Source of the DNA: Acidimicrobium ferrooxidans
GTDB lineage: Bacteria; Actinomycetota; Geothermincolia; Fen-727; Anoxymicrobiaceae
Direction of reading: 5' to 3'
DNA: 64,000 nucleotides
Assembly: GCA_020723485.1 (NCBI GenBank)
Contig: DYIU01000001.1
Span: forward strand, 434,001-498,000
Under the pieces are notes generated by a model. That model searched no databases. It saw nothing but the letters and a program-made list of their open reading frames with translations, and was not told the DNA's origin. The translations under genes and the position numbers were made by a program. Every line of letters begins with the position of its first letter. The first letter of the stretch is position 1. Shown one piece after another: positions 27,235-34,485 of the stretch.

Positions 27235-28323
27235 TTACTCTCCCCCCGGCTCCCTCTTGGGCTCCCTGCCCCTCAGCCTCTCGACAGGCGTGTTGAGCCC
27301 GCGGGGCCGAGACGGCGCCGGGCGCTCCGGTCCCTGGCCCTCCGGTTTCCCGCCCGCGGCCTGACGCTCGCGCTGGGACCGCTCGCCCCGGGCGGGCTCG
27401 GTCCGCGCGGGCGGCACCTTGTCTATCTCGAGCTCGGCCACGAGGTCGACCGGGCGGCCGCTCTTCTCCTCGGCCGGCTCCGGTTCGCGCTCCTGCTGCT
27501 GCTCCGGGGTCGGCTGCCGGGGAGGCCTCTCATCTGGCGGCCCGACGTGTCTTACCCTTCCAGTGCTCCTCTTCGCGCCGGGAGGCCGCTTCTGCTGATC
27601 CCTCACGCGGACCTGGCGCGGCGCCGGCTCGGCGGGCTGCTCCTCGCGTCGCGCCTCCTGGCTCTCGGGTGGCCGCCTCGGGGGCCGGCGCTCCTCCTCG
27701 GGGGGAGGCCTGCGTCCGACGTCGGCCCTGCCCTCCACGTTGTTGGAGCGCTGGAGGTACTCCCGGTCGTGGAACAGGCGGAGGTTCGCCATCCTCTCTT
27801 CATGCTCGCGGTCCCTGGCCTCGACGGGCAGGGCGCCGAGCTCTTTGCTCTGCATTGCGAGCCGGATGGCCTCCCTCTCCTCCGGGGAAAGCTCGTAAGA
27901 GGAGCTCCTCTCGACGACCGGCTTGGCGTAAGTCCTCGACTCCGACCTGCCGTAGATGGAGCTGAACACGAGCCCGTTGCCCCTGTCGTCGAGCAGCGCA
28001 ACGGCGAAACTGAGTAGGCCCCCGAGGTCGCGGAAGGCGTCGAAGCGCACTACTCCGACGTGCTGTACGGCCCCTGCGACCCTCCTCAGGACCTGGGCGT
28101 ACTGCTCGCTGAGCCGGCCGACCTCGTGCAGCAGGACGTCCACCTGCTCAATGTTGTCACTGACAATCTGGACGAAGTTGTGGCCCTCGGTGTCGCGGAT
28201 GAGCAGCTCGTAGTCGCTCTCTATGCGCCTGGTCCGCCAGTAGAGGTAGACGATGAGCGCGATGGCCGCTGCCAGCAGCACGGAGATCACGATGACTATC
28301 GGCGTTATGTTGGTCTCGACCAT
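27235..28323 (-). CDS. DUF4446 protein with long charged, proline-rich tail
   Basis: The 362-residue product has an N-terminal transmembrane helix (residues about 8-28) and a DUF4446 domain to about residue 165. The domain is recognisable by VGVVRFDAFRDLGG, FAVALLDDRGNG and the SIYGRSESRTYAKP run. The last 180 residues are low-complexity, rich in Pro, Arg and Glu, and are unlike the short DUF4446 proteins I know. DUF4446 proteins are uncharacterised inner-membrane proteins. Position directly before pheA and divergent from larE. The tail is probably disordered and may bind nucleic acid or membrane, which is only a guess. Confidence 0.82.
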   Translation of the reverse strand: MVETNITPIVIVISVLLAAAIALIVYLYWRTRRIESDYELLIRDTEGHNFVQIVSDNIEQVDVLLHEVGRLSEQYAQVLRRVAGAVQHVGVVRFDAFRDLGGLLSFAVALLDDRGNGLVFSSIYGRSESRTYAKPVVERSSSYELSPEEREAIRLAMQSKELGALPVEARDREHEERMANLRLFHDREYLQRSNNVEGRADVGRRPPPEEERRPPRRPPESQEARREEQPAEPAPRQVRVRDQQKRPPGAKRSTGRVRHVGPPDERPPRQPTPEQQQEREPEPAEEKSGRPVDLVAELEIDKVPPARTEPARGERSQRERQAAGGKPEGQGPERPAPSRPRGLNTPVERLRGREPKREPGGE

Positions 28324-28508
28324 GTATGAAGCCTTTTCCCACTATCCGTACGCGCGCCCCACCGGCGCGCAGGTTGAGATTATACCATTCACGCCTAAAC
28401 TGGGGTCGGGCCTGGATCAAAGCCCCGGGTCCGCGTATCGAGCCCCGGCGGGTGCGCCGGCCCCTGCCTTTAACTGGGTTCCACATAAAAGGTAAGATAT
28501 GAAACAAG

Positions 28509-29330
28509 ATGGACCCTGTTCTCGATGAGAAGTACTACAAGCTCAGAAAGCACCTCGAGGGGCTGGGCACCGCCCTGGTCGCGTACTCCGGGGGCGTGGA
28601 CAGCACGCTGCTGCTGGCCGTGGGCAGGGAAGCCCTCGGCGACGACATCGTGGCCGTGACCGTGAGCTCCCCGCTGCACCCGAGGTCTCTCCTGGAGAAC
28701 GCCGGGCGCATGGCGGCGAGGCTCAGGGTGAACCACGTCATCATTGAGAACGACGAGCTCGCCAGCGGTGATTTCGTCTCGAACCCCCCGGAGCGCTGTT
28801 ACCTGTGCAAACGCGAGCGGTTCGGCAAGCTCGTGGAGCTTGCTGCGAGGGAGGGCACCGCGGAGGTCATCGAGGGCTCCCAGCTGGACGACGCCTCCGA
28901 CTACCGCCCGGGCGCTGAAGCCGCCCGCGAGCTGTCGGTGAGCAGCCCCCTGGTCGATGTGGGTTTCTACAAGTACGAGGTCCGCGCGCTCTCGCGCGAG
29001 CTCGGACTCTCCACCTGGAACATGCGGGCAAGCTCCTGCCTCGCCACGCGGATACCGTACGGTGAGAAGGTGACCCGCGACAAGCTGTCGGTGATCGATG
29101 AGGCGGAGCAGTACCTGGTGGGCCTGGGCCTGGGGCAGGTGCGGGTCCGGTACATCGAGGAAAGGACGGCGCGGATAGAGGTAAGCCAGGCTTCCGTTCC
29201 GCTGCTCGCCTCGGACGGCATACGCGAAAGGGTCGTAGCCAGGATGAAGGAGCTGGGCTTCATCTACGTGTCGGCAGACCTGGCCGGTTACCGCACCGGC
29301 GCCCTGAACGAGGCGCTGCCCGGCGCCTGA
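28509..29330 (+). CDS. larE: LarE-type sacrificial sulfur transferase
   Basis: The 273-residue product has the PP-loop ATP-pyrophosphatase motif SGGVDST (residues 27-33), CYLCKRERF (C97 and C100) and SSCLATRIPYG with C177. By motif, C177 corresponds to the cysteine that donates its sulfur in Lactobacillus LarE. LarE adenylates the dicarboxylated pyridinium mononucleotide made by LarB and thiolates it on the way to the nickel-pincer nucleotide of lactate racemase. The adjacent larB and larC confirm the pathway. The upstream ribosome-binding site is weak. With additional cysteines at 97 and 100, an iron-sulfur-dependent LarE mechanism is also possible. Confidence 0.93.
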   Translation: MDPVLDEKYYKLRKHLEGLGTALVAYSGGVDSTLLLAVGREALGDDIVAVTVSSPLHPRSLLENAGRMAARLRVNHVIIENDELASGDFVSNPPERCYLCKRERFGKLVELAAREGTAEVIEGSQLDDASDYRPGAEAARELSVSSPLVDVGFYKYEVRALSRELGLSTWNMRASSCLATRIPYGEKVTRDKLSVIDEAEQYLVGLGLGQVRVRYIEERTARIEVSQASVPLLASDGIRERVVARMKELGFIYVSADLAGYRTGALNEALPGA

Positions 29331-29356
29331 GAGCGGCCCTGGCGACTGGAGCACGG

Positions 29357-30115
29357 ATGTCATACGAGGACGAGTTACTGAAGCTGCTCTCCGGGGTGCG
29401 CTCCGGCGAGGTCAGCCCCGCCGCGGCGCTCGAGAGCCTCCGCTCCCTCCCTTTCTCGGACCTGGGCTTCGCGAGGGTCGACCACCACAGGGAGCTCAGG
29501 CAGGGGCTCTCAGAGGTCGTCCTCTGCGAAAGCAAGACACCCGACCAGGCACGCGAGATAACCCGCGCTCTTCTCGAAAGGAACACCGGGAACGTCCTGC
29601 TCACCCGCGCGGGCCCGGAGTTCTACGACGCGGTGCGTGACCTGGACGAGCGCGCCGCCTACCATCCCGCGGCGCGGACGATAACCATCATCCGCGAGGA
29701 GGCCGAACCGCTGGGCCAAGTCTGCGTGGTCTCCGCCGGGACGTCGGACCAGCCCGTCGCGGAGGAAGCGCGGGTCACCGCCCAGGTCATGGGAAGCAGG
29801 GTCGAGCACTTCTACGACGTCGGAGTGGCGGGCGCGCACCGCCTCTTCGCTTACAGGGAGACGCTCGAGCGCTCGAGCGCCATCGTCGTCGTCGCCGGCA
29901 TGGAAGGAGCGCTGGCGAGCCTCGTGGGGGGGATGGTCTCGTGCCCCGTAATCGCGGTGCCGACGAGTGTGGGGTACGGGGCCAGCTTCGGCGGGCTTGC
30001 GGCCCTCCTCGCGATGATGAACTCCTGCGCCGCCGGGGTGGCGGTGGTGAACATCGACAACGGTTTCGGCGCCGGGTACATGGCCGGCCTTATAAACAGG
30101 ATGGCTAACCGATGA
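29357..30115 (+). CDS. larB: Nickel-pincer cofactor biosynthesis protein LarB
   Basis: The 252-residue product matches LarB. The C-terminal half is PurE-like, with SAGTSDQPVAEEA, GAHRL and VVVAGMEGALASLVGGM. LarB carboxylates nicotinic acid adenine dinucleotide and hydrolyses it to the dicarboxylated mononucleotide used by LarE. The ATG is preceded by GGAG. Its end overlaps the larC start by 4 bases (ATGA), indicating translational coupling. Confidence 0.94.
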   Translation: MSYEDELLKLLSGVRSGEVSPAAALESLRSLPFSDLGFARVDHHRELRQGLSEVVLCESKTPDQAREITRALLERNTGNVLLTRAGPEFYDAVRDLDERAAYHPAARTITIIREEAEPLGQVCVVSAGTSDQPVAEEARVTAQVMGSRVEHFYDVGVAGAHRLFAYRETLERSSAIVVVAGMEGALASLVGGMVSCPVIAVPTSVGYGASFGGLAALLAMMNSCAAGVAVVNIDNGFGAGYMAGLINRMANR

Positions 30116-31287
30116 GCTACGCCTACTTCGACTGCTTCAGCGGCATTAGCGGCGACATGGTGCTAGGCGCGCTGGTCGACCTGGGGCTCGGCATCGAGGA
30201 GCTGTCGAGGGAGCTATCGACGCTCGACCTCGAGCCTTTCCGGATTGAAGCCAGCGAGGTGCAGAGCTACGGCCTGCGGGCGACCAAGGTCGACGTGGTA
30301 GTGCCCGACAGCGTCCTGGTGCGCACGTTCGCGAACATCCGTGACCTCATCGGGTCGAGCGGTCTCCCCGAACCGGTAAAGGCTATGAGCCTCGAGATAT
30401 TCATGCGCCTGGCGAAGGCCGAGGCGGTCATCCACAGCAAACCGGTCGACCAGGTCCACTTTCACGAGGTGGGGGCCGTCGACTCCATAGTGGACATCGT
30501 CGGGGCGGCGTACGGTGTCCATGCTCTCGGCATCTCCGAGGTGTTCTCCTCCCCCCTGCCGATGGGCCACGGGATGATAAAGACCGCGCACGGCTCCCTC
30601 CCGGTTCCCGCCCCGGCGGTGCTCGAGATCCTGGAAGACACGCCGACCTACGGGCGCGGGATCCCCACGGAGATAGTCACCCCGACAGGCGCTGCCGTTC
30701 TCAAGACGCTTGCCACCGGCTTCGGTAACGCGCCCGCGATGCGGATCGAGAAGACCGGTTACGGCGCGGGCACAAAGGACATCGGCGTACCGAACCTCCT
30801 GCGCGTGATACTGGGCGAGGCCCTCGACTTCCCCGCCGAGGCAGAGGAGCTCGCGTGCATCATATCTACGAACATCGACGACATGAACCCCGAGTTCTAC
30901 GACTACGTGATGGAGAGGCTCTTCGCTGTCGGGGCGCAGGACGTCTGGCTCACGCCCATACAGATGAAGAAGACCAGGCCCGGGACCATCGTCAACGTTC
31001 TGTGCTCCCCGAAGGACGCCGGCGCGCTCAAGCGGGTCCTGCTCGAGGAGACGAGCACTTTCGGCCTCAGGACGATGAACGTCATGAAGAAGGCGATCGA
31101 GCGGGAGCTCATCGAGGTCGAGACACCATGGGGCTCGGTCAGCGTCAAGGTAGGGCGTGAGAGCAACCACGTGACGAGCATCTCTCCGGAGTTCAGCGAC
31201 TGCGCGAGGATAGCCGGCGAGTTCGGGATCCCCATCAAGGAAGTTTTCATGCGGGCGCAGGCGCTCGCCCGCGACAAGCTCGAGTAA
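30112..31287 (+). CDS. larC: Nickel-pincer cofactor biosynthesis protein LarC
   Basis: The 391-residue product is a continuous LarC. It opens with YFDCFSGISGDM and contains VHFHEVGAVDSIVDIVG, the EIVTPTGAAVLKTL region and a C-terminal half with INTIDDMNPE-like sequence (TNIDDMNPEFYDYVMERLF). LarC inserts nickel, with CTP, into the organic cofactor. In Lactobacillus plantarum the two halves need a programmed frameshift; here they are one uninterrupted frame. An inverted repeat starts at the very next base after its stop. No larA racemase lies in the window, so the client enzyme must be elsewhere. Confidence 0.94.
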   Translation: MSYAYFDCFSGISGDMVLGALVDLGLGIEELSRELSTLDLEPFRIEASEVQSYGLRATKVDVVVPDSVLVRTFANIRDLIGSSGLPEPVKAMSLEIFMRLAKAEAVIHSKPVDQVHFHEVGAVDSIVDIVGAAYGVHALGISEVFSSPLPMGHGMIKTAHGSLPVPAPAVLEILEDTPTYGRGIPTEIVTPTGAAVLKTLATGFGNAPAMRIEKTGYGAGTKDIGVPNLLRVILGEALDFPAEAEELACIISTNIDDMNPEFYDYVMERLFAVGAQDVWLTPIQMKKTRPGTIVNVLCSPKDAGALKRVLLEETSTFGLRTMNVMKKAIERELIEVETPWGSVSVKVGRESNHVTSISPEFSDCARIAGEFGIPIKEVFMRAQALARDKLE

Positions 31288-31384
31288 GCGCAACATCGGG
31301 GTCAGGTCACTTTGTTGCATTTTCGATGGTTTTAGAAATAGCGCGCCATAAATGCAACAAAGTGACCTGACCCCGATGTTGCGC
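31288..31384. repeat. GGGGTC-type inverted repeat, copy 4 (35-bp perfect arms)
   Basis: The longest copy. Arms 31288-31322 and 31350-31384 are perfectly complementary over 35 bases, beginning GCGCAACATCGGGGTCAGGT, and flank a 27-base loop. It starts immediately after the larC stop codon and ends on the first base of the opposite gene's stop codon, filling the convergent gap exactly. Confidence 0.95.
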
Positions 31385-32502
31385 TAGGCCCCCTCGGCGC
31401 GCATGATGAATTCCATCTGCATCTCGTTGTTGTCGGTCATCTTCTCGTTGGGAACGGGACCTGCGTTCACAGTGAGCGTGTTGACCGTGTCGGAGCCCGT
31501 GGCCGGCGTCAGCCCCTCGAAGACCAGCGTCGAGGTCTCACCGGCCTTCATCCTGGTTATCTTCTGGGTCTTCTTCTGAGGGCTCCCGCCCGAGTCGCTC
31601 TCCAGCGTCACAACCACCGGGACGTCGTCCTCGGTCTGGTTCCCCTGGTTCTGCACGCTGACCTTCACGGTAAAGGTCTTGGAGTTCGGCAGAATGGCCT
31701 CGCCGGACTCGGTCTGGTCGACCCGCGCCGGTGACACCGAGAGGCCCACCACCGCCACGCCGTGGAGCTCGTCGCCGGTCTCCTCGCCCGTCAGCTCCCC
31801 GACGTACTCGCTCACCGCGGACTCGAGAGCCTGCTCCGTCTTGGGCATGTAGACCGAGTCGGCCACCTTCTCGAAGCTCAGCTTCGCCTGCTTCAGCTTT
31901 GTATCGAGGTTGCCCCTGAAGCGCTGAAGCACCGCGTCGCTCACCACCAGGTCCATGTAACCCTGGGACATGGTGGCCGTGGCACTGTCCACGTTCTTGT
32001 TGTCGAGGACGTCAAGAACCGCTGCGCGGTACTTGTCCACCCCGGTCGTGCGCAGGTCCATGGAGAGCTGGAGAAGAGGCTGCAGCTCCTCCCCCTTGGA
32101 CGGGACCTGGACCTTGGAGGCGTCCGCTGCGATCTCCTTGTTCGTCACTATCATCTGGTCGAGCTTGCCCGCCACGTCATCGCGTGAGAGGTCCTGAACG
32201 CCGTTGCGCAGGGTCTCGAACTGTGACCCCACGGCGGCGGAGCGGGTGATGAGCTTGTTCACGTCAGAGGTGTACTGCCTGAGCTTCTCGTTCTCCTGGG
32301 CTTCCTGGTTTCCCCCGCAGCCGCGGCCGAATATCCAGCAGAAGATGAGCGCGACAATAACCGCCGCGATTATGAGGATTGGCGCGGGGCCCCTGCGCCT
32401 CGCCGGGGTGGGGCCGACCGGCCCGGTCCGCCTCCTGGCCGAAGTCCGCCTCCGCTTCCCCGTAGAGTAGCGGGGTTGTCTGGGTTGCGAGAGTCTCGCC
32501 AT
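31384..32502 (-). CDS. Membrane-anchored protein with CARDB-like C-terminal domain
   Basis: The 372-residue product has an Arg/Pro-rich cytoplasmic N-terminus (residues 1-40), one transmembrane segment (about 41-58) ending at a CGG, then a helical region (about 65-245). The C-terminal beta domain has FTVKVSVQNQGNQTEDDVPVVV, which resembles CARDB or adhesion-type beta-sandwich repeats. Topology suggests an extracytoplasmic envelope protein. It is convergent with larC and shares one base with the inverted repeat. Upstream on the same strand is tRNA-Leu. No enzymatic motif seen. Confidence 0.72.
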   Translation of the reverse strand: MARLSQPRQPRYSTGKRRRTSARRRTGPVGPTPARRRGPAPILIIAAVIVALIFCWIFGRGCGGNQEAQENEKLRQYTSDVNKLITRSAAVGSQFETLRNGVQDLSRDDVAGKLDQMIVTNKEIAADASKVQVPSKGEELQPLLQLSMDLRTTGVDKYRAAVLDVLDNKNVDSATATMSQGYMDLVVSDAVLQRFRGNLDTKLKQAKLSFEKVADSVYMPKTEQALESAVSEYVGELTGEETGDELHGVAVVGLSVSPARVDQTESGEAILPNSKTFTVKVSVQNQGNQTEDDVPVVVTLESDSGGSPQKKTQKITRMKAGETSTLVFEGLTPATGSDTVNTLTVNAGPVPNEKMTDNNEMQMEFIMRAEGA

Positions 32503-32529
32503 ACGCTATCTCAGGTCGTCATAAAAAAA

Positions 32530-32616
32530 TGGTGGGCGAGGAGGGACTCGAACCCTCATGCCCTTGCGAGCACAGGACCCTGAACCCTGCGTGTCTACCA
32601 ATTCCACCACTCGCCC
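32530..32616 (-). tRNA. tRNA-Leu (anticodon CAG)
   Basis: The reverse complement folds as a class II tRNA. The acceptor stem GGGCGAG pairs with CTCGCCC, followed by GGTGGAATTGGTAGAC in the D arm. The anticodon stem-loop CAGGG-TTCAGGG-TCCTG gives CAG. It has a long variable arm and GTTCGAGTC in the T loop. CCA is encoded. Confidence 0.96.
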
Positions 32617-32660
32617 GCCGGACTGCGCGCCTCCCGTAACGGAAAACGCCCTATACTATT

Positions 32661-33149
32661 TTAACTGTCTTTGGCCCCTTCCGCGGAGAGGACCAGGTCA
32701 ACGGTCTCCCCGCCGGTGGCCCGAACAAGGTCGTAAGACCTTATCTTGAGGATCGCGGTCGGCTCACCGCTGCAAGTATATACCACATCCTCCTTGAGCG
32801 TGTAATAGTCGATGTAGGCCTGCATCTCCACCTTGTGCGCGACCGGCGGCAGCGAACCGGCGAGGTACCCGGTGAGTGACGGTATCTCCTCGTTCGGCAC
32901 CCTGGAGAAGCTGTCAGCCCCCGAGACAGCCATCAGCTTCGACTCGTCGACCTCCCGGTCGCCCGGCAGTATCACCATCACCAGCTCGGAGTCCAGCCTG
33001 AAGAGCTCCACCTTCGCCGTCTGCCCGGGCTCGAGGCCCAGGCCGGCGGCGGCGCTCTCCAGGCTGCCCGCCTGGCCCGACAGCTTGAACAGCTCGTGCG
33101 GCACGTCGAGTTCCTGCAGGCGGTTATGGACGTTGAGGCTTGAATACAT
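32661..33149 (-). CDS. YbaK/EbsC-type aminoacyl-tRNA deacylase domain protein
   Basis: The 162-residue product matches the single-domain YbaK/ProX fold. It shows LGLEPGQTAKVELFR with a conserved lysine, VMVILPGDREVDESKL, and the C-terminal IDYYTLKEDVVYTCSG and ILKIRSYDLVRA. Proteins of this family hydrolyse mischarged Cys-, Ala- or other aminoacyl-tRNAs in trans. The fold assignment is stronger than the substrate. It sits just upstream of tRNA-Leu on the same strand, 44 bases away, and downstream of the KGG gene. Confidence 0.8.
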   Translation of the reverse strand: MYSSLNVHNRLQELDVPHELFKLSGQAGSLESAAAGLGLEPGQTAKVELFRLDSELVMVILPGDREVDESKLMAVSGADSFSRVPNEEIPSLTGYLAGSLPPVAHKVEMQAYIDYYTLKEDVVYTCSGEPTAILKIRSYDLVRATGGETVDLVLSAEGAKDS

Positions 33150-33217
33150 AGCAGTACTTTCGGCCCCGCGGAAGCGGGTGAGATGTCGGTCTTTATGTCA
33201 GGGCGCAGCCGGGAAGG

Positions 33218-33406
33218 CTATTTCATACCGCCCTTGCGGCCGATCTTCTGGTAGAACTCGGTCCCGTACCTCTTCTTGGTGGTCTGGCCGCCCTTCTTGC
33301 CCCCGACGCTGCCGATCTTCGAGTAGAAGTCGGAGCCGTACTTCTTCTTGGTGGTCTGCCCACCTTTGCGGCCGGCCTCGGCTCTGGTCATCTTCGCCTT
33401 CGCCAC
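33218..33406 (-). CDS. KGG-repeat small basic protein
   Basis: The 62-residue product (GTG start, preceded by a G-rich GGGGGGCGATT) contains two tandem copies of GGQTTKK(K/R)YG(S/T)(D/E)FY, each followed by KIG and another KGG or KGGMK. This is the KGG or GsiB-type stress-protein motif, related to LEA group 1 hydrophilins. Such proteins are induced by osmotic, starvation or general stress and are highly soluble. The window offers no direct regulatory evidence beyond a monocistronic position divergent from the phasin-like pair. Confidence 0.9.
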   Translation of the reverse strand: MAKAKMTRAEAGRKGGQTTKKKYGSDFYSKIGSVGGKKGGQTTKKRYGTEFYQKIGRKGGMK

Positions 33407-33570
33407 AGCAATCGCCCCCCAAACTTCGTCAAGGCGGCAACCGGCTCAAACATGGTGCCGATTGAAGTTGTCCGCCTCGCTAATTATTGCACTGCTCGAC
33501 GCTTTTTTCTAGTTGGTTGCTTACCTGTCGTCGCAACCTATTCGGCATTACAAGCTCGTTCCCTCTTAAC

Positions 33571-33598
33571 TTGACTGGAACTCCTGCCGAAATATAAT
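33571..33598 (+). promoter_or_regulatory. Sigma-70-type promoter for the phasin-like genes
   Basis: TTGACT (33571-33576) and TATAAT (33593-33598) are separated by 16 bases in an AT-richer intergenic region. This is the clearest housekeeping-type promoter in the window. The start codon of the first phasin-like gene follows about 70 bases downstream. Confidence 0.8.
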
Positions 33599-33605
33599 TG
33601 CATTT

Positions 33606-33632
33606 GCTTCCCGGACCCACCTTTCGGGAAGC
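33606..33632 (+). other. 5'-leader hairpin of the phasin-like transcript
   Basis: GCTTCCCG (33606-33613) pairs with CGGGAAGC (33625-33632) over an 11-base loop. It begins about 8 bases after the -10 box, so it would sit at the extreme 5' end of the mRNA, where hairpins protect transcripts from decay. Confidence 0.6.
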
Positions 33633-33666
33633 GCCGCACTCGGATGAGCGGGAAGGGGGTGGAACC

Positions 33667-33975
33667 GTGGAGCCAAAGGACGTCCCTTATCTTCTCCTCG
33701 GCGCGATGAGCACCGTCAGGGAGGAGATGAAGAAGACCGTCGAGGAGCTGGTCGAAAAAGGCAAGTCCGGCTCAGGAAAGGGTGCCAAGGGTATTACCCA
33801 GGCTGACAAGACGGTCCGTGACCTGGTCGACAAGGGCAGGAAGGAACGGGAAGACCTCCTCAGCGCGATCGGCAAGGAAGTCACAAGGATTCTCGACAAC
33901 ATGGGTGCTATCACCAAGAACGACATCAGGGCGCTCGAGAAGAAGCTCGCCAACATCGAGAAGAAGGTCAAGTAG
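33667..33975 (+). CDS. Phasin-like helical protein, first of a pair
   Basis: The product (102 residues, GTG start preceded by AAGGGGGTGG) begins EPKDVPYLLLGAMSTVREEM and continues as an amphipathic, Lys/Glu-rich helix ending in a heptad-like ALEKKLANIEKKVK. This is the layout of small phasin or polyhydroxyalkanoate granule-associated proteins, which coat storage granules or regulate coiled-coil partners. The opening (PxDxPxLLLGA) is shared with the gene 50 bases downstream, so the two arose by duplication. No PHA synthase is in the window, so the granule role is uncertain. Confidence 0.7.
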   Translation: MEPKDVPYLLLGAMSTVREEMKKTVEELVEKGKSGSGKGAKGITQADKTVRDLVDKGRKEREDLLSAIGKEVTRILDNMGAITKNDIRALEKKLANIEKKVK

Positions 33976-34025
33976 GATTACGGCTTCCGGCGGGCCCCGG
34001 CCCGCGCGAAGAAACGAGGTGTCTG

Positions 34026-34427
34026 ATGGAACTCAACGACATGCCTTTTCTCCTGCTCGGGGCGCTCGCCTCGGTGAGAGATGACAAGATCAAGACCGTC
34101 GACGACATGATAGCCAGGGGCAAGGACCTCGCCGAGGGCACCAAGTCCAAGGCCAAGTCGTCGGTCCAGGACAAGAAGCTGGACGCGACGGTCAGGGAGC
34201 TCGTCAAGAAAGGAAAGCAGGAGAGTGCAGAGCTCGTGGACGCCGTCGGCAAGGTGGTCAAGGAGACGCTGGACTCGCTGGGCGTCGTGACCAAGTCCGA
34301 CATCAAGGCGGTCGAGAAGAGGCTCGACGCGCTGGAGAAGAAGCTTTCCGCCGCGCCCGCCAAGAAGGCGGCGAAGAAGAAGGCTGCGAAGAAGCCCGCC
34401 GCAAAGAAGGCCGCAAAGAAAGCCTAG
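34026..34427 (+). CDS. Phasin-like protein with histone H1-like Lys/Ala tail
   Basis: The 133-residue product begins MELNDMPFLLLGALASVRDD and has the same helical core as its neighbour through LDALEKKLSAAP. It then ends in a 25-residue tail of KKAAKK-type repeats like those of PhaF and bacterial histone H1-like proteins. In PhaF the tail binds DNA and couples granules to the nucleoid, so a DNA- or polyanion-binding role is a fair inference. Same promoter as the upstream gene; an intrinsic terminator follows 25 bases after the stop. Confidence 0.72.
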   Translation: MELNDMPFLLLGALASVRDDKIKTVDDMIARGKDLAEGTKSKAKSSVQDKKLDATVRELVKKGKQESAELVDAVGKVVKETLDSLGVVTKSDIKAVEKRLDALEKKLSAAPAKKAAKKKAAKKPAAKKAAKKA

Positions 34428-34452
34428 CACCGGGACTTCAACGAACAGACAG

Positions 34453-34482
34453 AACCCGTGGCGGCGACGCCACGGGTTTTCC
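34453..34482 (+). terminator. Intrinsic terminator after the phasin-like pair
   Basis: An 11-bp stem, AACCCGTGGCG and CGCCACGGGTT, closes a GCGA tetraloop (34453-34478). TTTTCCTTTCT follows on the plus strand. Confidence 0.88.
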
Positions 34483-34485
34483 TTT

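Noticed and set aside
30112-31287. Programmed frameshift in larC, as in Lactobacillus plantarum
   Set aside because: The frame is continuous over both LarC halves, so none is needed.
31288-31384. Ordinary intrinsic terminators as full explanation of the palindromes
   Set aside because: The arms are much longer than needed, lack a consistent T tract after the stem, and share family-specific ends across unrelated genes. They may still act as terminators secondarily.
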